Shown piece after piece: positions 25,810-31,932 of a stretch of 38,188 nucleotides of DNA; positions within the stretch are counted from its first letter, which is position 1; each line of letters opens with the position of its first letter. The DNA is taken from NCBI GenBank assembly GCA_028288705.1, contig JAQBNH010000001.1:1-38188 (forward strand). The letters are read 5' to 3'. Position numbers and translations under genes: made by a program. The DNA comes from Ferruginibacter sp. (GTDB lineage: Bacteria > Bacteroidota > Bacteroidia > Chitinophagales > Chitinophagaceae). The notes beneath the pieces are model-generated. The model did no database searches, was not told where the DNA came from, and was given only the letters and a program-made list of their open reading frames with translations.

Positions 25810-26268
25810 TTAGCAGCATCCGCCGCCCGGAGCACATGCAGAAGCCGGTTGATTTACTGATAAAGTTTCCTTCTCTGGAACGCCACATTTGTCTTTGGCT
25901 AAACAGTCGGTTTGGGTTGAGGTAAGAATAAAATTTTTCCCGTTAAAGTCCAGCCCGTATTTCCCAATGGTGTCAGATTGATATTCAACCTCAATCTCCA
26001 AATCTTCCATTCCTAAAACCTTTTCAGAAAGGGCAATTATGTTGGCGAGTTTCTGTGGCTTTAACCTGTGTTCGAAGTCATTGGCATCCCACAGCTGAAA
26101 ATTTGCAACTTTTTCATTTCTTACTGTCCCGCCACAATCAATAAAGTTTTTTGTTACAATCCCAACTTCGGTAACGTGGAAGTGTTCAGGAACCATTGTA
26201 CCGCTTTCAAGCTGAAAATTGACTGATTCGAGTGTGTTTAGCTGTCGCTTAATTTCTGATAGTTTCAT
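25810..26268 (-). CDS. DUF6428 family protein of ars operon, Cys-rich tail
   Basis: A 152-residue protein. The DUF6428 part is residues about 1-125: MKLSEIKRQLNTLESVNFQL, VPEHFHVTEVGIVTKNFIDCGG and QLWDANDFEHRLKPQKL are the family's recognisable segments. DUF6428 genes are regularly found in Bacteroidota ars operons. The C-terminal tail adds DCLAKDKCG and ends in CAPGGGCC, giving several cysteines suited to binding As(III). Function is unknown; an arsenite-binding or delivery role is inference. The gene is preceded by a second ArsR-type operator and follows arsR by 75 bases. Confidence 0.85.
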   Translation of the reverse strand: MKLSEIKRQLNTLESVNFQLESGTMVPEHFHVTEVGIVTKNFIDCGGTVRNEKVANFQLWDANDFEHRLKPQKLANIIALSEKVLGMEDLEIEVEYQSDTIGKYGLDFNGKNFILTSTQTDCLAKDKCGVPEKETLSVNQPASACAPGGGCC

Positions 26269-26306
26269 TTTACGAATAATTTAACTAATGAATGATTGAA
26301 TATTTT

Positions 26307-26322
26307 ATTGCAATATGACGAT
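26307..26322 (-). promoter_or_regulatory. Second ArsR-like operator, upstream of DUF6428
   Basis: ATTGCAATATGACGAT in the arsR-DUF6428 gap, 39 bases before the DUF6428 start. It matches the site in front of arsR at 15 of 16 positions, so it is probably another ArsR operator controlling an internal promoter. Confidence 0.55.
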
Positions 26323-26343
26323 TGATTGAGGCAAAAAAAAGGG

Positions 26344-26670
26344 CTAACAGTTATCTTTATTTTCATAATTGCCAAAAAACTTTTCCATTTGTTGTTTGAA
26401 CTGTTTCCATATTTTCTCATCAATGCAGTAACATACACTCGTGCCCTCAACCGTTCCCTTTATCAAGCCTGAGTTTTTTAACTCTCTCAAATGTTGGGAA
26501 ATCGTTGCTTGTGCTAATCCCAACTCTTCTACCAGATCACCGCAAATACACGACTGAGAGCTAACTAAATATTCCAGGATAGCAATTCTGGCCGGATGGG
26601 CCACTGCCTTTAGCATGGTTGCCATCTTGTTTTGTTTATCGGTAAATATCTCAGACTTTGTTACTCCCAT
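26344..26670 (-). CDS. arsR: ArsR-family arsenite-responsive repressor
   Basis: A 108-residue winged-helix repressor that should release its operator when As(III) binds. The domain starts MATMLKAVAHPARIAILEYL; Cys41 and Cys43 in SQSCICGDLVEEL correspond to the CxC pair of the arsenite site in the alpha-3 helix. The recognition helix is LAQATISQHLRELKNSGLIKG. Extra cysteines at 80, 82 and 108 may contribute ligands. The start at 26670 is preceded by the operator-like site after three bases, which fits a very short or absent leader; a second ATG at 26625 is possible. First gene of the minus-strand ars unit. Confidence 0.93.
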   Translation of the reverse strand: MGVTKSEIFTDKQNKMATMLKAVAHPARIAILEYLVSSQSCICGDLVEELGLAQATISQHLRELKNSGLIKGTVEGTSVCYCIDEKIWKQFKQQMEKFFGNYENKDNC

Positions 26671-26673
26671 TTC

Positions 26674-26689
26674 ATTGCAATATTACGAT
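26674..26689 (-). promoter_or_regulatory. ArsR-like operator upstream of arsR
   Basis: ATTGCAATATTACGAT, an imperfect palindrome (six of eight pairs complementary) three bases upstream of the arsR start. A near-identical copy lies at 26307-26322. Repetition at two expected places in one regulon is the main evidence. Confidence 0.6.
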
Positions 26690-26939
26690 GAAATTTTATT
26701 TCCCCCAAAAAAATTAGATACCAATTTTTTTAGACGTTTTGATAACAGGGGATTTTAGCAATGTCTTTATTAGTAAAACTTAATTAGGGATCGACTCAGT
26801 TCTGCCGGTCTCGTAAAACTTTAAACTCGGGCTTGTTCCTAAATTTTCTTTTTTAAAAATGGGCCGACTCTTTCCTTACTCTGTCATAGAGAAATTTCCC
26901 GCTATTGAACTTTCGCATCTTCTTCTTGTTGATTAGATT

Positions 26940-28430
26940 ATGCCCAATGCTGTCAGCCTTATCTTTCCTCACCAGTTGTTTGAACAGAACCCCGCGCTGC
27001 AGGAAGGCCGGGAAGTTTACCTGGTAGAAGAATGGCTGTTCTTCCGCCAATATAATTTTCACTGCCAGAAACTTGTTCTGCATCGCGCCAGCATGAAGTT
27101 TTACGAAGCCTGGCTGCAGGAAAAACATTTTAGGGTATATTATATTGAAACGACTAGTAGAGAAAACGACTGCCGGGAGCTGATCGCCGTTTTGGCTGCA
27201 AATGGAATCCGCGAGATCCATATCACCGACCCCATTGACAACTGGTTGACGAAAAGGGTAGCAGCAGCCTGCAGGAAACATTCGGTTAGCCTGCACCGTT
27301 ATGAGAATCCGGGTTTTTTAAATACCCTCGCTGACGTGAAGGATTATTTTCATAACAAAACCAGTTATTTCCAGACGAACTTTTACAACTGGCAGCGGAA
27401 GAAAAGACAAGTGTTAGTGGAACCCGATGGCAGCCCTGTCGGCGGAAAATGGTCTTTCGATGCCGACAACAGGCAAAAATTTCCGAAAAAAACCAGTGCG
27501 CCGCTACTTCATATCCCGGAGGAAAATAAATACATCAGCGAAGCTAAAACCTACGTCCGGGAAAATTTTCCCAACAACTATGGAGAACTGGATAGCCGCT
27601 GTTTATTCGTTGTTACGTTCAGTGATGCGCGGGCATGGCTGGATGATTTTTTAAAAAAGCGGTTCGAAAAATTCGGCGTTTATGAAGATGCGATCGTTGC
27701 AAACGAAGCCGTATTGCATCATTCCGTATTAACGCCCATGCTCAATATCGGTTTGTTACAACCAGCGCAGGTGCTGGAGCGGGCGATGGAAGCGGCAGGA
27801 AAATACACCGTTCCATTAAATTCTCTGGAAGGATTTATCCGGCAGATCATGGGCTGGCGCGAGTTTGTTCGCATCGTGTATGAACGGGAAGGCAGCAAAC
27901 AACGGACGCGCAACTACTGGAAATTCAGGCGAAAAATTCCGGCCTCTTTCCGGACCGGCGACACAGGTATTGCACCGATTGACATCACAATAAAAAAGAT
28001 TTTGCAAACGGGTTATTGCCACCATATCGAACGGTTGATGGTGCTCGGCAACTTCATGCTGCTTTGCGAATTCGACCCGGATGAAGTGTATCGCTGGTTC
28101 ATGGAAATGTTCATCGATGCCTACGACTGGGTGATGGTGCCGAATGTCTATGGCATGACGCAGTTTGCCGATGGCGGGCTGATGACGACCAAGCCCTATA
28201 TCAGCGGGAGTAATTACCTGCTGAAAATGAGTGACTATAAAAAAGGGCCCTGGCAGGAAATATGGGACGGGTTGTTCTGGCGCTTTATGGATGTTCACCG
28301 CGATTTCTTCAAACAGAACCCGCGCCTCGGGATGCTGGTAGATGTCTTTGACAAGCTGCCGAAAGAAAAGCAATTGAACCATTTAACCAATGCCGAAAAT
28401 TTCCTGCAGCAATTAGATACGAAGCAATGA
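26940..28430 (+). CDS. Cryptochrome/photolyase of the FeS-BCP (PhrB-like) family, lacking Fe-S cysteines
   Basis: A 496-residue flavoprotein of the group that includes bacterial (6-4) photolyases. Family segments are IFPHQLFEQNPAL at the N-terminus, LEGFIRQIMGWREFVR (296-311), GYCHHIERLMVLGNFMLL (358-375) and WVMVPNVYGMTQFADGG then TKPYISGSNYLLKMSDY (397-433). In Fe-S members the last segment continues with a CxxC and a further Cys; here it reads KKGPWQEIWDGLFWRFM. The segment where the first ligand Cys is expected reads TGDTGIAPIDIT (339-350). All four cluster ligands therefore seem to be missing. The expected activity is light-driven repair of DNA photoproducts. It overlaps the DUF2256 gene by four bases (ATGA). 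Confidence 0.9.
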   Translation: MPNAVSLIFPHQLFEQNPALQEGREVYLVEEWLFFRQYNFHCQKLVLHRASMKFYEAWLQEKHFRVYYIETTSRENDCRELIAVLAANGIREIHITDPIDNWLTKRVAAACRKHSVSLHRYENPGFLNTLADVKDYFHNKTSYFQTNFYNWQRKKRQVLVEPDGSPVGGKWSFDADNRQKFPKKTSAPLLHIPEENKYISEAKTYVRENFPNNYGELDSRCLFVVTFSDARAWLDDFLKKRFEKFGVYEDAIVANEAVLHHSVLTPMLNIGLLQPAQVLERAMEAAGKYTVPLNSLEGFIRQIMGWREFVRIVYEREGSKQRTRNYWKFRRKIPASFRTGDTGIAPIDITIKKILQTGYCHHIERLMVLGNFMLLCEFDPDEVYRWFMEMFIDAYDWVMVPNVYGMTQFADGGLMTTKPYISGSNYLLKMSDYKKGPWQEIWDGLFWRFMDVHRDFFKQNPRLGMLVDVFDKLPKEKQLNHLTNAENFLQQLDTKQ

Positions 28431-28570
28431 AAGCCATAAAAAAAGAAAACCTGCCGTCGAAAATCTGCCCGGTCTGCCTGCGTCCTTTCAGCTGGCGAAA
28501 AAAATGGGCAAAGGTTTGGGAAGAGGTAAAATATTGCAGCGAGCAATGCAGGGGGAAAAGTAAAAAGTAA
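28427..28570 (+). CDS. DUF2256 zinc-ribbon-like small protein
   Basis: A 47-residue protein. It carries LPSKICPVCLRPFSWRKKW (9-27) and KYCSEQC (35-41), giving a CxxC and CxxxC set likely to bind zinc. This is the DUF2256 pattern. Start ATG overlaps the photolyase stop as ATGA, so translation is coupled. DUF2256 genes are regularly next to cryptochrome/photolyase genes; their role is unknown. Confidence 0.92.
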   Translation: MKAIKKENLPSKICPVCLRPFSWRKKWAKVWEEVKYCSEQCRGKSKK

Positions 28571-28832
28571 AATGTTTCTCGCAAAGGCGCGCAAGGGGGA
28601 AAATTTAAAATTAAAAAGTAAAAATTAAAAAGCAAAAACTCGGTGAAACTCTGTGAACAAGCTCCGGTCACCCTGTGGTAAAAGAACACTTCCTGCGTCT
28701 TTGGTAAAAATTTAACCCGTTGGTCGGGAGACCAGACGGGGGCTGCGTTCCCTTTCTGTTTTCGCGTCTTAGTGGCAAAAAAACTCTGTGTAACTCCTTG
28801 AGAAAACTCTTTTAACTCTGTGGTTAAAAAAC
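28571..28832. repeat. Intergenic dispersed-repeat locus C
   Basis: Between the DUF2256 and TIGR03643 genes. It holds an AT-rich stretch of AAAATTAAAAAG units (about 28600-28635), CCTGTGGTAAAA near 28671, the hairpin module at 28716-28740, TTAGTGGCAAAA near 28768 and CTCTGTGGTTAAAA at 28815-28828. Same orientation as loci A and B. It ends 10 bases before the next start codon. Confidence 0.75.
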
Positions 28833-28838
28833 AATGAT

Positions 28839-29126
28839 ATGAATACAATAAAAATATTTTCAACAACAGACACAGACCGGATCATTGAAATGGCCTGGGA
28901 AGACCGCACTACTTTTGAGGCGATTGAACAGCAGTTTGGCTTAAAGGAAAAAGCCGTGATTGAGCTCATGCGTAAAGAAATGAAAGCCTCCAGTTTCCGG
29001 ATGTGGCGCCGGCGTACCAACGGCAGATCCAGCAAGCATGCAGCTTTAAGAGGCGAAGATGTTACGCGCTTTAAATGCTCAAGGCAAAGAAGTATCTCGC
29101 AGAATAAGATCCGTAAGAGAGGGTAG
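28839..29126 (+). CDS. TIGR03643 family protein
   Basis: A 95-residue basic protein. MNTIKIFSTTDTDRIIEMAWEDRTTFEAIEQQFGL and KEKAVIELMRKEMKASSFRMWRRR are the TIGR03643 signature; the first half resembles a helix-turn-helix of about 60 residues. The C-terminus is rich in Arg and Lys. Genes of this family cluster with DUF2256 and photolyase genes, as here. Function is unknown; DNA binding is possible. Its leader derives from the dispersed repeat upstream. Confidence 0.9.
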   Translation: MNTIKIFSTTDTDRIIEMAWEDRTTFEAIEQQFGLKEKAVIELMRKEMKASSFRMWRRRTNGRSSKHAALRGEDVTRFKCSRQRSISQNKIRKRG

Positions 29127-29450
29127 GCGTTTTTGGGATTGGGAATTGGTAATTGGGAATTAGGAGTTGGGAATTAGGAGTTGGGAATTGGTAATTGGGA
29201 ATTGGGTGGGAGCCTTAAATGGTAAATGTTACTCTCTGTAATGGGAACAAACGCTGTTCACTCTCAGGTAAAAATTAACCCGTTGGTCGGGAGACCAGAC
29301 GGGGGCTGTGTTTCCTTTCTGCCTTAGCGACTTAGTGGCGAAAAAAACTCTGCGCCACTCCGTGAAATAACTCTTTTCACTCTGTGGTAAACCCTTCTTC
29401 GTGCGTCTTCCTGTTTTCGTGTCTTCGTGGCGAAAAATTTCTCGCGTGCA
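29127..29450. repeat. Intergenic dispersed-repeat locus D
   Basis: Begins with a short-unit array of GGGAATTGGTAATT and GGGAATTAGGAGTT variants (29136-29212), continues with CACTCTCAGGTAAAA, the hairpin module at 29279-29303, CTTAGTGGCGAAAA near 29331, CACTCTGTGGTAAA near 29378 and TCTTCGTGGCGAAAAA near 29422. It ends at the tmRNA terminator. The minus-strand ORF at 29229-29588 is a translation of the repeat plus tmRNA. Confidence 0.75.
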
Positions 29451-29451
29451 T

Positions 29452-29480
29452 AAAAAAGCCCGGTAACTTTCGTCCCGGGC
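29452..29480 (-). terminator. Intrinsic terminator of tmRNA
   Basis: On the minus strand, GCCCGG and CCGGGC arms enclose an 11-base GACGAAAGTTA-like loop region and lead into TTTTTT. Twelve bases after the tmRNA 3' end. Confidence 0.8.
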
Positions 29481-29491
29481 ATTTAATAAAG

Positions 29492-29860
29492 TGGAGCTGC
29501 AGGGAATCGAACCCTGGTCCAAACATATTCGCCATAAGCTTTCTACATGTTTATTTATGCATTGATTGTCGGGAAACGGCAGGAGCATAACAAACCAACT
29601 GTTTCCTTAGAAGAATGATCTTAATCAACCGTCACATCATTCGGTTGAAGCAGCCCGTTTTTGTTTTGAGTCGGCGGCGGAACTTGGTAACAGGCGAACC
29701 TGTTCGGCGGCCCTAATGGATGCTAATCTATCGATTAAGCAGCCATGGCATACTGAGTATTGCCATTTGAAGTTTGAGTATTCAGATTTAAGTGCTAATT
29801 ACCCAACGCACTACATGCTTACACTTACAAAGATCTATGCTGTCAAAACCGGTCAGCCCC
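29492..29860 (-). ncRNA. ssrA: Transfer-messenger RNA (tmRNA)
   Basis: The 5' end GGGGCTGACCGGTTTTGACAG (29860 downward) and the 3' end GGTTCGATTCCCTGCAGCTCC form the tRNA-like domain: GGGGCTG pairs with CAGCTCC and the T-loop is GTTCGATTC. The CCA end is not encoded. The tag ORF at 29764-29735 on the minus strand starts at GGC and encodes GNTQYAMAA before TAA; this aligns with the Bacteroides tag GETNYALAA as I recall it. Length of 369 bases is normal. It rescues stalled ribosomes and marks products for Clp proteases. The resume codon is inferred from alignment. Confidence 0.95.
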
Positions 29861-29883
29861 GGAGATAATAAATTATCAGCGGG

Positions 29884-29891
29884 CAAAAGTA
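29884..29891 (-). promoter_or_regulatory. Promoter -7 box of tmRNA
   Basis: TACTTTTG on the minus strand matches TAnnTTTG exactly and lies about 24 bases before the mature 5' end, leaving a short leader for RNase P to remove. Confidence 0.5.
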
Positions 29892-29915
29892 CAAAACAAA
29901 TCCCTCGATTTACTG

Positions 29916-29946
29916 TTTGATTTCATAAAGTATTGCAATAACTTTA
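29916..29946 (+). promoter_or_regulatory. Promoter of ECF sigma factor gene
   Basis: TTTG (29916-29919), 19-base spacer, TAACTTTA (29939-29946): close to the Bacteroidetes consensus. Start of transcription would be near 29953, about 14 bases before the ATG. Confidence 0.5.
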
Positions 29947-29966
29947 AGAAGCAACTATCGCTCGCC

Positions 29967-30545
29967 ATGATCAAGCAGAATGATCCATCACAAAACATAC
30001 TGCAACTGCAACAGGCCGTTGCCGCCGGCGATACGCATGCATTCGAGCAACTCTACCTGCTCTTCTACGCAGACCTTCACGAATTTGCCTTCCGCATCAT
30101 CAAGTCATACCATATTGCCGAAGAAATCGTGGAAGATGTGTTTGTTCAAATCTGGAAAAAAAGATCGTCCCTGCCCGAAGTGCGCGAACTGCGTGTATTC
30201 CTATACGTTGCCGTAAAGAACCTTGCGCTCACTTATCTCTACAAAGCAAGAAAAGAAAAGGTTTGCTGGATCGAAGAATTCGCGCTTGACAGCCTGAAAT
30301 CCGATGCGCGGCGGCCGGATGAACTGCTGGAAGCAAAAGAATTTTCTGCCGAATTGCAACTCGTCATCAACCAGCTGCCGGTGAAATGCAAAGCGGTTTT
30401 TAAACTCGTAAAAGAAGAAGGATTTAAATACCAGGAAGCAGCCAGACTGTTGAATCTTTCTGTAAAGACGATCGAAAACCAAATGGGGATCGCGCTGAAG
30501 AAAATTGCGCTGGGCCTGAAGCTGGGAGAGCGGTTGAAGGGGTGA
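29967..30545 (+). CDS. ECF-type RNA polymerase sigma-70 factor
   Basis: A 192-residue sigma factor with regions 2 and 4 only. Region 2 is about 24-90: FEQLYLLFYADLHEFAFRII, AEEIVEDVFVQIWKKR, VFLYVAVKNLALTYLY. Region 4 is about 125-180: LPVKCKAVFKLVKEEGFKYQEAARLLNLSVKTIENQMGIALKKI, where the second half is the -35 recognition helix. It belongs to the Bacteroidetes 'sigma-70 family, Bacteroides expansion' type, usually paired with a FecR-like anti-sigma factor and SusC/D genes. No such partner follows; the next gene is on the other strand. Confidence 0.93.
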   Translation: MIKQNDPSQNILQLQQAVAAGDTHAFEQLYLLFYADLHEFAFRIIKSYHIAEEIVEDVFVQIWKKRSSLPEVRELRVFLYVAVKNLALTYLYKARKEKVCWIEEFALDSLKSDARRPDELLEAKEFSAELQLVINQLPVKCKAVFKLVKEEGFKYQEAARLLNLSVKTIENQMGIALKKIALGLKLGERLKG

Positions 30546-30897
30546 GGGTTGATTTGTGGGGGAGTGAATTGGAGCTTGGAATTAGGAATTGGGGGGTGGA
30601 GTTGAGGGGTTGAAGGGTTGATTGGTGGGGGAGTATGAGGAATTGGTAATTTGGAATTGGGGGGAGCAGGTTGATGATTGAGGAGGGTTGATTGGTTGAA
30701 TAGTGAGATAGTTTAATAATTGATTAGTGAGGTGTTAATTGGTGGGGGATTGCTGAAGGGGGAATTAGTAATTAGGGATTAGTAATTAGGGATTAGTAAT
30801 TAGGGATTGGGTGGAGCAGTTGTATGGTTGATTAGTTGAATAGTATAAGCAATTGGGAATTGGTGATTAGGGATAGGTAATCAGGAATTCACATCAC
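30546..30897. repeat. C-poor, G-rich intergenic spacer with short repeats
   Basis: About 350 bases between the convergent ECF sigma and clpS genes. From 30541 to 30840 I count only four C on the plus strand. Recurring words are GGTTGATTGGT, GAATTGGTAATTTGG and ATTAGGGATTAGTA; the last repeats in tandem at about 30761-30810. Four G runs at 30591-30631 (loops of 9, 5 and 9) could form a G-quadruplex. The AATTTGGAATTGGG word links it to loci A to D. No gene is seen. Confidence 0.8.
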
Positions 30898-31200
30898 CTA
30901 AGCAATGATCTCGATCGTGGCGCCGATCTGGCGATCAGTGATGGCGTCACATTTTGGTTTCAGCGTTTCGTAACTGCCATTTTTTACCGCGTATTTACCT
31001 TTGGTATGGATGAACATCGCACACTGCTCTGCCTGCTCCTGGGCATGGCCGCAAACTTCTATCAGCGTTTCAATCACCCACTCAAATGTATTTACATCGT
31101 CGTTCCAAACGATCAGTGAATAATGCGGGGATGTTTCTGTTAATGTATCGGTGTCTTCTCCGGGAGAAACTGCGGGATTATATGATGGAAACGCTGCCAT
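30898..31200 (-). CDS. clpS: ATP-dependent Clp protease adaptor ClpS
   Basis: Adaptor that delivers N-degron substrates to ClpA/ClpC-type unfoldases. From the ATG at 31200 it has 100 residues, near the family norm; an ATG at 31236 would add 12 residues but lies upstream of the likely promoter. Residues about 22-100 match ClpS: YSLIVWNDDVNTFEWVIETL (ClpS VVLHNDDYTTMEFV), EQAEQCAMFIHTKGKYAVKNG and the C-terminal ITDRQIGATIEI. The N-terminal 20 residues are flexible. It is last in a minus-strand run of signalling genes but has its own promoter box. Confidence 0.9.
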   Translation of the reverse strand: MAAFPSYNPAVSPGEDTDTLTETSPHYSLIVWNDDVNTFEWVIETLIEVCGHAQEQAEQCAMFIHTKGKYAVKNGSYETLKPKCDAITDRQIGATIEIIA

Positions 31201-31207
31201 GTCCCTA

Positions 31208-31215
31208 CAAAAATA
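31208..31215 (-). promoter_or_regulatory. Promoter -7 box of clpS
   Basis: TATTTTTG on the minus strand, eight bases before the ATG at 31200, matches TAnnTTTG. Transcription would begin at or beside the start codon, so the mRNA is probably leaderless. This supports the 31200 start. Confidence 0.5.
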
Positions 31216-31245
31216 ATATTTTTTTGTATGCAACAATCAACTTCA

Positions 31246-31812
31246 TCAGGTCTGCTGGATCTGCACCAGGAAGTTGTTCTGGGGTGCCTGGGGGATATAA
31301 TGCTCGGGGTCAAGCGCCAGGATCATGGTTATCAATGCCTTGATGCCTTCAAAACTGCTCGGTTTCTGCAGGTACATATTTGCCTTTTTTTCATAGGCCC
31401 GCGTTACCTGCTCGGCATTGGCCGTGGTAGAATAAACCATCACCGGAACCGCCGCTAATTCATCGATCTCCCGGAGTTCTTCCAGGCATTCAAAACCATT
31501 CTTTTTAGGCATATTCAGATCAAGGATCACGAGGTCTGGCTTTTTTGCGGGCTTCATGAGCTCATCAATCACATCTTCACAACTGCTGATCGTCGACAAC
31601 CTGATCTCCGGGTTTACCTCACGGATCGCCTCTTCAAAGATCTCGCGATCTTCAGCGTCATCATCTACCAGCATAATATGGAGCGAGGGTAAAGAAGTTT
31701 GTTTATGAGTGGAAAAATAATTGCCTGGATGAGTTGCTTCCTGTGCAGGAACAGTCCCGGCAGAAAGCGGGAACGGGGTTAACAGCGGAACGGACTGCGG
31801 GGCAAGGGCCAT
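31246..31812 (-). CDS. Stand-alone response regulator (receiver domain)
   Basis: A 188-residue protein: a 43-residue Pro/Thr-rich lead, then one receiver domain (44-165) and a short tail. Acidic pocket Asp50-52 in MLVDDDAED, phosphorylated Asp98 in VILDLNMPKKNGFE, VYSTT (Ser/Thr switch) and LQKPSS (Lys switch) are present. There is no output domain, so it works as a phosphate shuttle or by protein contacts, as in Rcp1-type regulators that pair with photoreceptor or hybrid kinases. The start is uncertain: Met47 lies inside the first strand, so a start at 31812 or at a non-ATG codon is more likely. It lies 120 bases after the hybrid kinase gene. Confidence 0.85.
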   Translation of the reverse strand: MALAPQSVPLLTPFPLSAGTVPAQEATHPGNYFSTHKQTSLPSLHIMLVDDDAEDREIFEEAIREVNPEIRLSTISSCEDVIDELMKPAKKPDLVILDLNMPKKNGFECLEELREIDELAAVPVMVYSTTANAEQVTRAYEKKANMYLQKPSSFEGIKALITMILALDPEHYIPQAPQNNFLVQIQQT

Positions 31813-31932
31813 TAAGGAAATTGGTTTAAAACTTTCGCCAAAAATACTACCGGATTATTTTTTCCAAATAAAACTAAGGAATTATTTTCAGGCTTCGCGC
31901 GCGCCGCCGTAATATGACAAAAAAGCAACAAT

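Noticed and set aside
23479..26700. Ars operon as a recently transferred island
   Set aside because: It looks AT-richer by eye than the sugar genes, but one sampled line of the oxidase gene is equally AT-rich, and no integrase, IS or attachment site flanks it. Composition would need to be computed.
27816..28382. 188-residue minus-strand ORF
   Set aside because: Antisense to the photolyase gene; no family resemblance.
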